The notes under the pieces: generated by a model
Seen by the model: only the letters and a program-made list of their open reading frames with translations
What the model was told of the DNA's origin: nothing
Databases searched by the model: none
Translations under genes and position numbers: made by a program
Shown: in pieces, positions 52,445-61,411 of the stretch
Numbering within the stretch: the stretch's first letter is position 1
Layout of the letters: each line of letters begins with the position of its first letter
Assembly (NCBI GenBank): GCA_037444075.1
Contig: JBBIND010000004.1
Span: 34,271 to 98,270, forward strand
DNA length: 64,000 bases
Origin: JBBIND01 sp037444075
Lineage (GTDB): Bacteria; Acidobacteriota; Terriglobia; Bryobacterales; Bryobacteraceae
Direction: 5' to 3'

Positions 52445-53209
52445 TCAGAACTCCGCCATCACGTCATTAAGGCTGTGAGAATTGAGCATTGCCTGTCTCA
52501 CCGCGCGGGCAATGGCTTCGCTGTGGTCCATGAAGGACTTGCTGTCCATCGCCTGCACCTGTATCGTTATCTGCGGTCCTGGCGCATTATGTTGTGTGGA
52601 TATGCCACGGGGAAGCCCATCCTGCCCATAGACAAGCGGGAAGGCTTCTGCCTCGGAGTCCTGACTCAATCCCCCTGAGATTCTCACGGGTGCGGGTAGG
52701 GCAAATGGCCGCGGGACATAGCTAGTGGGTTCTGGTCCTCCGCCGAACAGCTTCCCGAGTAAGCTCGTAAGCGTTGCAATGCCGCCGGCGCTTCCCAGCA
52801 ATCCGCCGGCGATCTTGCTTCGCCAAATGGACTCACCCTTGCCTCCCTTGCCCGCTTGAACCAGCGAATTTTCAATAACGGCGCGCGTGTTGCTCTCCAA
52901 GGTGTCGGCGCTGAGTCGGCTGACCTCGGAAAGCGACGTGACTTCGCGGGTCAATAGGCGGATTTGCTCGGAAAGTTCGCGGCTCGGCGTGGGTTCGTCT
53001 GAAACGGTGTCGTTGGAGGAAGAGGCATCATTTGGCTTTTGCCCCAGCAACGAGTTCAGCAGCGCGTCTGTTGACGCCTGCCATGTCGCGGCAGAAGATC
53101 TGCCCATTGTTTGAGCCAGAAGACCTTCGCCACGATCCACGTTGTTTTGGCTCGACAAGGGAATTTTGAGCGCTTGCAGAATCTCTCGCACTAGATCATC
53201 CTTGGGCAT
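52445..53209 (-). CDS. Tape-measure-like tail protein, unusually short
   Basis: 254 residues. Helical N-terminus, then a polar, Ser/Asn-rich linker, a long helix (SRELSEQIRLLTREVTSLSEVSRLS begins it), a glycine-rich hydrophobic segment (GGLLGSAGGIATLTSLLGKLFGGG) and a C-terminal domain ending SHSLNDVMAEF. Position between assembly genes and minor tail proteins is that of the tape measure. At the usual ratio of about 0.15 nm per residue it would specify a very short tail. An alternative is a baseplate or ejection protein. Confidence 0.5.
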   Translation of the reverse strand: MPKDDLVREILQALKIPLSSQNNVDRGEGLLAQTMGRSSAATWQASTDALLNSLLGQKPNDASSSNDTVSDEPTPSRELSEQIRLLTREVTSLSEVSRLSADTLESNTRAVIENSLVQAGKGGKGESIWRSKIAGGLLGSAGGIATLTSLLGKLFGGGPEPTSYVPRPFALPAPVRISGGLSQDSEAEAFPLVYGQDGLPRGISTQHNAPGPQITIQVQAMDSKSFMDHSEAIARAVRQAMLNSHSLNDVMAEF

Positions 53210-53558
53210 CTCTGGCCTCCTTAGTTAATTCCAGGTCCAGCGCATGGAATGCCTCCGCCTGCCGAGCTGTCAGCATGCCGAAGGCGACTGGCCCTACTGC
53301 TTTCCATACCGCGTATTCCTCCAGGAGACTGAGGCTCTGAGAACTGACATAGGACTTCGGGCATTCCGTGATCGCAAATCCATTTCGGGCCCACACCACG
53401 GCTGGCTCAAGCACTGTGGGCTTTGTCAGGAAACCGCAGTTCCGCTTTAGTTCCAGGCCGCGCCGTCTGCATTCGTCGCATCTCCAGAGGGCCTGGTCTG
53501 AACGCTGAAAATGGAGTGCGACTAGGAGTTTTTTCGTTCTTCCGTGCTGAGGCCACAT
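53196..53558 (-). CDS. Phage tail assembly protein with zinc-ribbon-like cysteines
   Basis: 120 residues. WRCDECRRRG, KRNCGF and ITECPKSYV place four cysteines in a ribbon-like spacing. The C-terminus is helical (ARQAEAFHALDLELTKEARDA). It overlaps the upstream gene by 37 nt and the downstream gene by 14 nt. The two-gene overlapping pair just before the tape measure recalls the G/GT tail chaperones, though no slippery heptamer was seen. Confidence 0.55.
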   Translation of the reverse strand: MWPQHGRTKKLLVALHFQRSDQALWRCDECRRRGLELKRNCGFLTKPTVLEPAVVWARNGFAITECPKSYVSSQSLSLLEEYAVWKAVGPVAFGMLTARQAEAFHALDLELTKEARDAQG

Positions 53559-53890
53559 TCCTTCTTGATGGCCTCGATCACTTCGCGGCTGAACTCCTCG
53601 GGAGCCAGGTTGACGACATCCTCAACCGTGGGCTCGCGGCCGTCTATGAGAAGCCCCTCAACCGACTCGAGACCCCAACGCAAGTACAGTCGGTTCACCT
53701 CGTCCGCCAGCACGCTCGCCTCCAGCTTTTCCAGAGGCTCGTTTCCCGCGGCGTGAAACTCCGCTTGTCGCCAGAGTTCGCGCACCCGGCGGGCAAGCTC
53801 AATGCGCCTTGCCAGGGACATCCGGAAAACGTTGAAGTGCACGCCTTCCAGACATTGGGACGCCACCTTCACGGTGCTCTCGTAGCGCAT
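53522..53890 (-). CDS. Phage tail assembly chaperone-like protein
   Basis: 122 residues from the ATG at 53890 (4 nt after the tail tube stop, GGGTAAGGG upstream). Helical: RRIELARRVRELWRQAEFHAAG, LADEVNRLYLRWGLE, EEFSREVIEAIKKECG. Position between tail tube and tape measure matches the tail assembly chaperone slot. Confidence 0.6.
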   Translation of the reverse strand: MRYESTVKVASQCLEGVHFNVFRMSLARRIELARRVRELWRQAEFHAAGNEPLEKLEASVLADEVNRLYLRWGLESVEGLLIDGREPTVEDVVNLAPEEFSREVIEAIKKECGLSTEERKNS

Positions 53891-53894
53891 ACCC

Positions 53895-55067
53895 TTACCC
53901 GAAGGCAACATAGAGTTCGTCGTCCACCGTGCCCTGCGCCCGGCAGTTCCTGAAGTGCCACAGCAACCGGATTTCGTTATCGGAAAAGTCCGGCGTTTCC
54001 GGTACCACGCTCTTCATATAGACCCCGCAGACTTGCGTAGTCTGCTGGCCGAGCTGGAACATCACGCTGATCGGTGAACGCTGCGACGCAGCCTCGTAGA
54101 GATACCTGGCGCCACTGTCCGTCGTCTCATACAGCGAGAAGTCCACGGACACCGCGCGTTGGCCGGCGGCCACGCAGCCTCTTCGCTCTGCCCCGAATTC
54201 CCGCAGCCGCAGGTCCATGTTATTGTCGAGAATGACCTCGCCTCCCGTGAGCGTATAGAAGCGCTCCGGAGAACTCCCCAGCCACGCTTGCCCCAAGTGC
54301 CCGGGGACTAAGGAAAAGTTGTAGTCGCGTTCCAGTGGCTCGGGAGGAAGAGCCTGCAGGGCGGCCGGATCCGTTTCAAAGCCGCTGCTGGATAACAGTT
54401 CGCTCCCCTGACCGGAGTAAGAGAACTCGTGGTAATCGCCGTTGATGTGGAGTCTGAATGTGTTCACGGCGGCTCCCGTCAGCACGCGCTGAACCGCATT
54501 CTCAGGTTCCCAGTAATCGAACAAACTGACGCTGGGAAGTCTGGCGCCCAGCGTATAGGTTACCGCTCTGTCGAACTCTTCGCCCGGCTCGGGCCGGCGG
54601 CTGAAAGGCGCATTGAGAATCACACCATTGGTGTCGACCACCGCCGCCACAAACCGTATCTCACCCGCATAGCTTACTGCTTGCCCGGATTGCAGACCGT
54701 GCGGCCCCTCGAATCGCAAGTGCGTTTCTGTGGAGTGGGCAGCTGCCCTGCCGCCCTCAAAGAAGAGCGGTGTTCCCCCCAGTGCGGCTCGCATCATGGC
54801 ATCCGCATGCGGCGCTGCACGAAACGGATCCCAGCCGGTGAAGTAGGTTGTCAGGTCGAAGCGGACCTGTTTCCTCAGGCCAGCCGGCACACCTGTGAAC
54901 GTCCGGCTGCCGGTCTTGTCGCTCCTGTGGGGAATTTCTCGGGCCTCTTTGATCCCAAGACGTCGCGCCGCGACCCTGTGAGAAGCGGCCAATTGTGCAA
55001 TTGCCCCATACTCCTCCTCCAACGCGGCATAGTAGCGGTTGCTGTTAGATGTTACATAGCAGGCCAT
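53895..55067 (-). CDS. Phage major tail tube-like protein
   Basis: 390 residues from the ATG at 55067 (GAGG 9 nt upstream). Beta-rich with repeated strands: RKQVRFDLTTYFTGW, VSYAGEIRFVAAVV, NTFRLHINGDYHEFSYSG, RAVSVDFSLYETTD and SPISVMFQLG. It sits between the terminator/completion protein and the chaperone gene, as expected of a tube. It is larger than many tube proteins, possibly with an extra Ig-like domain. Confidence 0.65.
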   Translation of the reverse strand: MACYVTSNSNRYYAALEEEYGAIAQLAASHRVAARRLGIKEAREIPHRSDKTGSRTFTGVPAGLRKQVRFDLTTYFTGWDPFRAAPHADAMMRAALGGTPLFFEGGRAAAHSTETHLRFEGPHGLQSGQAVSYAGEIRFVAAVVDTNGVILNAPFSRRPEPGEEFDRAVTYTLGARLPSVSLFDYWEPENAVQRVLTGAAVNTFRLHINGDYHEFSYSGQGSELLSSSGFETDPAALQALPPEPLERDYNFSLVPGHLGQAWLGSSPERFYTLTGGEVILDNNMDLRLREFGAERRGCVAAGQRAVSVDFSLYETTDSGARYLYEAASQRSPISVMFQLGQQTTQVCGVYMKSVVPETPDFSDNEIRLLWHFRNCRAQGTVDDELYVAFG

Positions 55068-55078
55068 ACGAGTGTGCC

Positions 55079-55576
55079 TCAAGAATGATGTATGTTGACG
55101 GGCAACGAGATGGTTCCGGTGTGGAGAAAGTGTCTCCCTCCATGTTTCACTTGCCCGTAGGTGATTTCATATGCACCGGAGTAATGCATGCCTCCGCCCC
55201 AGTCGCCTCTGATGCCTTCAAGGACATCGGTCAGCGCTTCGACCATGAGCTGTAAACGCCTCTGAAAGCCATTCAACCGCTCCTGTGACAGTCGCACTTG
55301 AATGACGAGTTGTGCATACCCTGAAAACCGGGTGAATTTCTCCCTCCGGTCATTGACCACTTTGTCGCAATACACTACTAAGCTGGGGTAACGTGTCGGC
55401 CGGTCCCTTTCGGCCAGATCGGGAGGCACGTTGATGTCTAGCACGCTGAGATCAAACTCCGGAAACACCGCCGTTCCTTCCCGCAAGGAGATCTCCTCGA
55501 TGGCCTTAGGAAGGCCGGTCTCGGCTTTCAGGAAGCCTATGAGCGCCCTCGTGGCCGCACTGCCTGTCTCTGGCAT
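55079..55576 (-). CDS. Phage head-tail connector / tail terminator-like protein
   Basis: 165 residues. Core strands TRYPSLVVYCDKVVND and YAQLVIQVRLSQ with helices RRLQLMVEALTDVLEG fit the tail terminator/minor capsid fold (gpU-like). Placed between the head completion protein and tail tube. Low sequence identity to named families by eye. Confidence 0.6.
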   Translation of the reverse strand: MPETGSAATRALIGFLKAETGLPKAIEEISLREGTAVFPEFDLSVLDINVPPDLAERDRPTRYPSLVVYCDKVVNDRREKFTRFSGYAQLVIQVRLSQERLNGFQRRLQLMVEALTDVLEGIRGDWGGGMHYSGAYEITYGQVKHGGRHFLHTGTISLPVNIHHS

Positions 55577-55580
55577 CCCG

Positions 55581-56348
55581 TTAACCCCTTCTCAGTTGTT
55601 TGTTCGCCTGCACATATCGGTTCGGCGATTGGCCCGGCGCGGGAGGCGGACCGGTCGTCAAGCCTGTCTCCGGAGCGATCCACTCGCTCGCGGGAGAAAG
55701 AGGCTGGGAGTTCTGCCTTGAGAGGCCGGACTCCGTGAAGCCTGCATAAACATCGAAAGCGATGGCAGACGCCGGAGGCGCCACGGCGGTAACCGCCAGT
55801 CGTCCTCCGTCGCGGATCATGTGGGTCAGCGCGTGGCTGGGTTCGCCGCTCTCGCCGCTGGCATTCCGCCACGCGATCTTGACGTAGTAAAGCCCGGCCC
55901 CTCCGAACCCAGACAGAGTCCTGGCCCGCGGCATCGACGCCTTCGCAACGGGCTGATCAACCACGCCTACTCCGATGCGAAACAACCGGTCTCGGCATTC
56001 CCGGTCACGGGAGCGATACGTCTTCCGCTTGTCCCCGTAGCGGTCATCAAACCGCTTGCTCGACAGGTCCTCGAAAACCAGACCCAGAGTCCGAAGAAGG
56101 TGCCATTGCTGAAGGGGCTCAGTGACAACTACGGGCGATAGGTCACTCACCGATCTATCGGCGGTCTGAGCCCCGATGTCCCCATGGTCGCTCAAGAACT
56201 CCTGCAATTCGACGCCGATCTCTTTCTGTGCCAGTTCGAGCTTCGCCGCCAGGTCCAATCCTTCCACTGCGGCGAGTTCGATGACGGAGGATTCGTACGC
56301 GCGCAGCTCCTCGAGCGTGGAGATGGTCCCGTCAAGGAATAGAGCCAT
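55581..56348 (-). CDS. Phage head-completion / minor structural protein
   Basis: 255 residues from the ATG at 56348, one base after the upstream stop. Residues 1-110 are helical (STLEELRAYESSVIELAAVEG, AAKLELAQKEIGVEL). Residues about 150-240 form a fibronectin-like domain (GAGLYYVKIAWRNASGESGEPS, AIAFDVYAGFTESGLSRQN). The mix of a connector-like N-terminus with a surface domain suggests a decorated adaptor. Name unknown. Confidence 0.6.
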   Translation of the reverse strand: MALFLDGTISTLEELRAYESSVIELAAVEGLDLAAKLELAQKEIGVELQEFLSDHGDIGAQTADRSVSDLSPVVVTEPLQQWHLLRTLGLVFEDLSSKRFDDRYGDKRKTYRSRDRECRDRLFRIGVGVVDQPVAKASMPRARTLSGFGGAGLYYVKIAWRNASGESGEPSHALTHMIRDGGRLAVTAVAPPASAIAFDVYAGFTESGLSRQNSQPLSPASEWIAPETGLTTGPPPAPGQSPNRYVQANKQLRRG

Positions 56349-56349
56349 G

Positions 56350-56706
56350 TCAAGCCTTCCTGGAGGGTGTCTCCGAAGTGGACTGCTTCTGGCCTTTGGA
56401 ACTGTTCCGCAGCGCCTGGAGATCGGACTCGGACACCACGGTAATCCGCATCTGCGCCGCACTCATGCGTTCTTCGTGCGCCTGCTTAGCCCTCTCCAGT
56501 TCCGCGCGGAACTGCACGACTTCTTCGCTCAGCGCCAAACGGGCTTTGCCTTCCACCACCAGGCGCGCCGCGATCTGCCGCGGAACTTCCGTCAGTACTC
56601 CCGCCCGGCCACCGTCCGGCGTTTCCAGGCTGGCCACGACTGCTTCTGGTTCCGGAATGGAAGCGGCGACATCGCGGATCTTCTGGTAATACACTTTCAA
56701 GTTCAT
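56350..56706 (-). CDS. Small phage protein, hypothetical
   Basis: 118 residues. An N-terminal helix-strand segment (VYYQKIRDVAASI, AVVASLETPDGG) and a basic/acidic coiled helix (RAELERAKQAHEERMSAAQM), with a low-complexity tail (SSKGQKQSTSETPSRKA). It follows the coat gene, separated by a hairpin terminator. Possibly a head decoration or completion factor. Confidence 0.6.
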   Translation of the reverse strand: MNLKVYYQKIRDVAASIPEPEAVVASLETPDGGRAGVLTEVPRQIAARLVVEGKARLALSEEVVQFRAELERAKQAHEERMSAAQMRITVVSESDLQALRNSSKGQKQSTSETPSRKA

Positions 56707-56735
56707 ACGTGACCCCGTCTCTGAATGTTGGGAAA

Positions 56736-56761
56736 GGGCCCTAATACCTTGATTAGGGCCC
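56736..56761 (-). terminator. Terminator-like hairpin after the coat gene
   Basis: Perfect 10-bp stem (GGGCCCTAAT with ATTAGGGCCC), 6-nt loop, followed on the minus strand by a short T-run (TTTCCC). It may attenuate rather than stop, raising coat over downstream tail genes. Confidence 0.6.
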
Positions 56762-56772
56762 GTTTCTGGTCC

Positions 56773-57684
56773 TTAGCTGCGGACCTGGACACCGAAGCCG
56801 TTCCGGAGAACGCCTACTCCGTAGAGCACGTCCACCGTGAACTGCTGCGCGAGCGTGTTGGGCTGGTAGCTCATCACGACGCGCAACCCGAAGTTGCCGA
56901 ATTCCGCGTATTCCGCCACCGCGCCTGTTCCCGGCAGAGGTTGCGGCAGTCGCCGGACCACCAGGCCGATCGCGTCCTTGGCGAAGGCTAGGTTGTGGGT
57001 CGTCACCGGGCTGCTGCCCGTCTTCGACACGAACTGTGACCGGAACACATAGAAGTCCTTGATCTTGCCGACGTTTCCGTCGATCAGGGCGCGCAGGCCA
57101 GCGTCCCCGGCCGACTGGAATTCGCTGAAACGAGGAATCTGACGCAACTGAGAGTAGGTGGCGCCGTCTACGATCAAGTACTTCGGCCGGCTGGCCGGGA
57201 CCTTGGCGTTGAACAAAGCGGTTTCGGCTTCGTCAATCACGGCCTCGGTCAGCGGGGCTCCCGCGGTTCCGACGGCGGCGTTGGCCGTAAGCTGCGAGTA
57301 CAGACCCAACAGGTCCGACTCGATCTTTTCGGCCAGGGCCACCAGAGCCGGCTGCATGTACAGATTCAGCAGGTCGGGTACCGCCAGGACTTTGGTGACG
57401 TCGGGAATCTGGAAGGTAGCTTCGGCGTGCGTGTTCAGAACGATCTGGGCATTACCCAGGCTCGGGCTCTGCGCCACGACGGAACTCCCCTCGGCGATGT
57501 TGTTAGCCACCAGGGTCGGAGGAATCGGCACATTCACCGTATCCCCGGCCTGGGCCAGAGTGGGCTCATAATCACGATTGACAAGGTTCCCCATGACAAG
57601 GGCGCCCATCAAAGCCGGTAGCGCGTCCGCCGCCACAAGCTTGACAATCGCGTTAGCCACGTTGGCTGAGTTGATTGCTGGCAT
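56773..57684 (-). CDS. Major capsid protein, P22 coat-like
   Basis: 303 residues starting MPAINSANVANAIVKLVAADALPAL. Typical P22-type/HK97-fold coat features: NRDYEPTLAQAGDTVNVPIPP near the start, EATFQIPDVTKVLAVPDLLNLYMQPALVAL, PASRPKYLIVDGATYSQLRQ and VVMSYQPNTLAQQFTVDVLYGV. It follows the scaffold gene, consistent with the P22 group. It assembles the head shell. Confidence 0.8.
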   Translation of the reverse strand: MPAINSANVANAIVKLVAADALPALMGALVMGNLVNRDYEPTLAQAGDTVNVPIPPTLVANNIAEGSSVVAQSPSLGNAQIVLNTHAEATFQIPDVTKVLAVPDLLNLYMQPALVALAEKIESDLLGLYSQLTANAAVGTAGAPLTEAVIDEAETALFNAKVPASRPKYLIVDGATYSQLRQIPRFSEFQSAGDAGLRALIDGNVGKIKDFYVFRSQFVSKTGSSPVTTHNLAFAKDAIGLVVRRLPQPLPGTGAVAEYAEFGNFGLRVVMSYQPNTLAQQFTVDVLYGVGVLRNGFGVQVRS

Positions 57685-57783
57685 TGGTTCTCCTGTAAGT
57701 GGATTCGACTTACGCGGGCCCGCTCAAACTGCGGCTGAGCGCCCCACGACCTTTTGCAAGGGTTTGTTTGGTCCCCCTATGAG

Positions 57784-57941
57784 AGGCTGCTGAACAGCCG
57801 CTCCGCCTCCCCTCTGCCGCACTGCACGGCTTCCCGGCGGCCCGCCGGAACGCAGGCGCAGTGCTGGGTTGCTACTGCCCGCGGGCGGCGCAACCTTCGC
57901 CGCGTGCCCACGCTCTTAGTGGGTAACTCGCCGCATGCGGC
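57784..57941. repeat. Cluster of palindromes between scaffold and coat genes
   Basis: Within the 312-nt non-coding gap 57685-57996: GGCTG/CAGCC (57785-57799), GCACTGC/GCAGTGC (57819-57864) enclosing CCGGCGG/CCGCCGG, GGTTGC/GCAACC (57867-57895) enclosing GCCCGCGGGC, CCCAC/GTGGG (57907-57923) and GCCGCATGCGGC (57930-57941). Starts with AGGCTGCTGAA as at 51052. No gene is visible. It resembles REP/BIME-like chromosomal repeats. Confidence 0.6.
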
Positions 57942-57996
57942 ACGCAACCTGCCGCATCAGCGCTGCGGATAATGGGGACTCCAATCTGATCTGTTG

Positions 57997-58560
57997 TTAG
58001 CAGCCGCGCAGAGTCTGTGAAGCGATCCTCGCGATTTCCCGTCTCATGCTTTCCAGATCTTCGCGGCTCATGCCCGGCTTGATGCTGTCCAAGTCCAGGC
58101 CGCTGCCGCTCGGGCCGGCATGCCGTTGGGTGACACCGCTTCCTGAGCCGCCCACATTTCGCGCAGGCAGCAGTTCCGGGTTTTCTCGGACAAACTGTGA
58201 GATGTAGTCCTTCAACTCCATCTCTCCGCTCGAATTGCGGCCCACCAGGCGCCCGTCGTCGGCTCTGTGAATGTCGTCTTTGAGGGCCTTGAAGCCCAAG
58301 TCAAGTTTGAGGATGCCGTGTCTCTGCAATTCGCTCCGAATTGCGGCCTGCCGCTCCGCTTCCTCGGCCGCGGCGCGGCTCTTGGCGTTCTCCTCGATCA
58401 GTTCGTTGACCCGCCGTTCCAGTTGTTCGCGCCTCTTCCGCTCCTCCACCAGTTCGGTTTTCAGGACCGGCTCAGCTCGGGTTCTCTCCGTATCCAGGTA
58501 TTCCGCAATGACCTGGCCGATCAAAGACCGCAACTGGTTCTCATGGTTGTTTTCGTTCAC
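57997..58560 (-). CDS. Phage scaffold-like protein
   Basis: 187 residues from the GTG at 58560 (AAGGAG 8 nt upstream, after the portal stop). Mostly charged coiled-coil: KTELVEERKRREQLERRV, EENAKSRAAAEEAERQAA. A Gly/Ser linker (GGSGSGVTQ) precedes a basic C-terminal helix (SREDLESMRREIARIASQ), the usual coat-binding end of scaffolds. It lies between portal and coat. Confidence 0.75.
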   Translation of the reverse strand: MNENNHENQLRSLIGQVIAEYLDTERTRAEPVLKTELVEERKRREQLERRVNELIEENAKSRAAAEEAERQAAIRSELQRHGILKLDLGFKALKDDIHRADDGRLVGRNSSGEMELKDYISQFVRENPELLPARNVGGSGSGVTQRHAGPSGSGLDLDSIKPGMSREDLESMRREIARIASQTLRGC

Positions 58561-58579
58561 CGCGTGTTCTCCTTGGCCT

Positions 58580-59995
58580 TTATCCGTCGTGTTTGTCGTG
58601 TTCTGTTGAGTGTCCTTCACCATCAATCTCTGCTGCGATTCGGTCCTTGACGTCCTGCCGGACGTCGCACAGGTACTTGAATGCGAGTTTCTTGAAGACC
58701 TGCTTCCGCAAGGTCGGCGAAACAATGCCCAGCGACAAGAGCCGCTCTGCATCAGCAAGTTCGGTGCTGAATTCGCCGATGTCAAACTCGTCCAGTCCCG
58801 AAACGCCCACCGTCAATTGGTCGCAGCGGGCCCGAAGCGTTTCTCTCAAGATGCGCTTAATGGTGTCCTTCAGAAGGTCTCCGTAGACCCGCAGCACTTC
58901 CTGAGTGATCGCAAAATCTCTCTGCTTGCTCAGCCCGGACTGCGCCGCCTGGCTGGAAAAGGATCCGCCTGCCTGCGGCAGCAGATAGCAGACTCGATAA
59001 ATCTCTTCTTTGAGCCGCGCCAGGTTGTCACTGGCTATCTGGAAAACGTGGCCTTCCGGCTCCGTCCATCCGAATTTGTCCTCCGGGCCAAGTTGGATGT
59101 AGTAGGAATCTCCAACCATCTGTTTCCATTCCCGGTCTGAGTACACCACCGGCATGGCGAACAAGCCCATCGTCAGGGCCCAGGACAATGCGTTGGATTT
59201 GTTGAAATGCTCCAGCTGCAGCAACGCGGCTTTGTTCATCAGCCAAAGCCCATCCGGCAGTTTGAGTTCGAACACCGGAACTCGCCCCTGCCGCCAGAAT
59301 CCGTGTCGCCCCTCGGCGATTAACTGCAATCCCCCTTCAGGAGAGCCGCCCGTCTGGCTGTACATAGCGAAATGTTCCTTGTCGTAGTACAGCCACTTTG
59401 TCTGCTCCACCCACTTGTCATTCTTGGGGTGCGGCTTGGTAGTTGTGTGCGTGCGGAGAATAACCCACTCGAAATTGCCGAACTCGTCATAACTCCAGTT
59501 GATAAGTTCGTCGGGCGAGTACTCTACCAGGTAACCTCTCGAGGCGCCGGAAGCCTCTTCATCAGCCCTGCTGATGGCTGTCTGCGCCTGGTGAGGGAAA
59601 TCAACCGCTATGTAACTCACTCCATGGATCAGTGCTTGCGTAAGCCGCTGCCGGAAGAAGTCACTGATCGCGGTGCCTTTCAGGTCACAATCCTCGGCGA
59701 ATATGTTGAGGAAACGCCTCGCTGTGTCGTCGTCGCCCTCCGCCAGGATGATCGGCTCGCGCCGGAACACCGTCGAGGCATACCAGTCGATGATCGATCC
59801 AATGTAGTTCTCGTAGAAAGCCCGGCTGAGGCGTTCGTTGTACACGTCGACTGGTTCTTTTTGCCGTGGCGTAAGATACAGGTTCGCGTTGCTCTTCAGT
59901 ACTTCTCCCCCGGCGTAGAGGTGACTGTACTTCCTTCTGATCGCTCTTTGGGACGTATAGTCGGGATGCTCGGCGTTGATTTGTGACAGTGTCAT
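58580..59995 (-). CDS. Phage portal protein
   Basis: 471 residues from the ATG at 59995; upstream in-frame codons are possible. Portal-like features: LYLTPRQKEPVDVYNERLSR, YENYIGSIIDWYASTVFRR, YLVEYSPDELINWSYDE, LEHFNKSNALSWALTM and a C-terminal helical crown. It resembles DUF4055-type portals. It forms the head vertex ring for DNA passage. 111 nt upstream to the terminase gene contain nothing visible. Confidence 0.8.
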   Translation of the reverse strand: MTLSQINAEHPDYTSQRAIRRKYSHLYAGGEVLKSNANLYLTPRQKEPVDVYNERLSRAFYENYIGSIIDWYASTVFRREPIILAEGDDDTARRFLNIFAEDCDLKGTAISDFFRQRLTQALIHGVSYIAVDFPHQAQTAISRADEEASGASRGYLVEYSPDELINWSYDEFGNFEWVILRTHTTTKPHPKNDKWVEQTKWLYYDKEHFAMYSQTGGSPEGGLQLIAEGRHGFWRQGRVPVFELKLPDGLWLMNKAALLQLEHFNKSNALSWALTMGLFAMPVVYSDREWKQMVGDSYYIQLGPEDKFGWTEPEGHVFQIASDNLARLKEEIYRVCYLLPQAGGSFSSQAAQSGLSKQRDFAITQEVLRVYGDLLKDTIKRILRETLRARCDQLTVGVSGLDEFDIGEFSTELADAERLLSLGIVSPTLRKQVFKKLAFKYLCDVRQDVKDRIAAEIDGEGHSTEHDKHDG

Positions 59996-60106
59996 TTCTT
60001 TCCGTGCTCGGCCCTGTTGCCTGCTCACTTCTGCGGACTTGGGCGCTGCGTACTGCGCAGCCCGCAGTCAGTCGTTCGAGTCCTGTTGCCTGGGACGACG
60101 GTTGTG

Positions 60107-61411
60107 TCAGAACAACCGGTGTTGTTGTTCGCCAATATTCTGACGCTGTTGGAACTCCATCCAAATGAGGTAGCCCAGCGCGTCAGATAGATGCGTTCGC
60201 CGCGGATCTCTCTCTTTGTCGATCACGCCCGTTTCGGGCTTGTACATGACTTCTTCCAAGTCCTTGATGAGTTCGCGGCACTTCGGATCGATAAAGAGTT
60301 GCACTTCGCCGCCCGCGGTCTTCAGCGTTGCGTTCACTTGGGCAACGCGGTCTCGTACGGGCGGATTCCTGCCGGGTATCTTGTACACGACGTTGCCGAA
60401 CCCGGCGTTGCGAAGGCAGGTCTTGACGATGGCGTGGTCGGAGGCGCCCGTCGTTTGCATCCGGGCTCCGGACGCATCCGCATAAACCACCACGCCACCG
60501 GCATGCGCCCCGTATCGGTTGTGAAACTCTTCGCACGCCTGTTTGGTGCTGGCCCTGCACATCACGATTTCATCCATTACACGCACATGCCCATCACAGA
60601 TCTGCGCGACGATGGAACTCATGGGATCAACGTTGAAATCGAGGGCCCACAGCAACGGCTTGCTCGGCTCGATCTCGTTCGATTTCACGTGGACGAGGCG
60701 ATCGAAAGCGTGATACACCAGCCCGTCTGTAATGTGCAGGTACTCACCCAGCACTTCCTGGCGGTAAAAGCGCTCATCGTAACTGGTCTTCAGGCGCTCG
60801 TAGAAGTCCGGGACTTTGTCCAGGATGTGCCTGTTTTCCATCGGCCGGGCAATGATGGCCTCATACCCCGGCACTCGGCCCGAGAGGAAGCGGCGGTAGA
60901 CCCAGTCGTATCCTTTGGGGGTCCATACGGCGAACCCGCACAGGTGGATCGCCCGGGGATCGCGTAACCTGCCTTCCAGTCGAAGCCAGGCCTCCTCCGA
61001 CGTGTACGTCAGCTCGTCCAAACCGAACCACGCCAGGTTGGTTCCCCTCAGCCGCTCAAAGTCATCCAAAGATCGGAACAATATCTTCGACCGCGTGTCT
61101 TTCAACACCAGCACGTTCTCGGCCTTGTTCAGATCAAACGGTATCCGGCTCTCCTCCAGGATGCTCAGTAGCGTCACTTGAGTCGCATCACGCAGCATCG
61201 GATACGTGGGAGCTCCAATCAACCCTAGGCGGCCCGCATTGTAGTAACTCAGCCTGAGCGCCTCGTGACACAATGCCTGGCTTTTTCCTGATCCAATAGG
61301 TCCGGAGAACCCCTTGAATCTCGCCCTGGATGCGTGGAACGCTGCCTGCGACGGCAAGGGAGCGTATTTTATGTCTCGCTGTCCCCGCTCCCGTCCGTTG
61401 GCTCCACCCAT
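60107..61411 (-). CDS. Terminase large subunit
   Basis: 434 residues. ATPase: Walker A GPIGSGKS (37-44), Walker B WFGLDE (128-133). RNase H-like nuclease: D258 in WALDFN, D312 in VVYADASG, and a late DAL in THLSDALGYLIW. All key residues are present, so the packaging motor may be active. It overlaps the small terminase gene by 43 nt. Confidence 0.9.
   Translation of the reverse strand: MGGANGRERGQRDIKYAPLPSQAAFHASRARFKGFSGPIGSGKSQALCHEALRLSYYNAGRLGLIGAPTYPMLRDATQVTLLSILEESRIPFDLNKAENVLVLKDTRSKILFRSLDDFERLRGTNLAWFGLDELTYTSEEAWLRLEGRLRDPRAIHLCGFAVWTPKGYDWVYRRFLSGRVPGYEAIIARPMENRHILDKVPDFYERLKTSYDERFYRQEVLGEYLHITDGLVYHAFDRLVHVKSNEIEPSKPLLWALDFNVDPMSSIVAQICDGHVRVMDEIVMCRASTKQACEEFHNRYGAHAGGVVVYADASGARMQTTGASDHAIVKTCLRNAGFGNVVYKIPGRNPPVRDRVAQVNATLKTAGGEVQLFIDPKCRELIKDLEEVMYKPETGVIDKERDPRRTHLSDALGYLIWMEFQQRQNIGEQQHRLF

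Noticed and set aside
53522..53890. Programmed -1 frameshift between the two tail assembly genes (G/GT type)
   Set aside because: An A-rich stretch (GAAAAAAC) lies in the overlap, but the second gene has its own ATG upstream of it and no clear canonical heptamer in the right phase was established.
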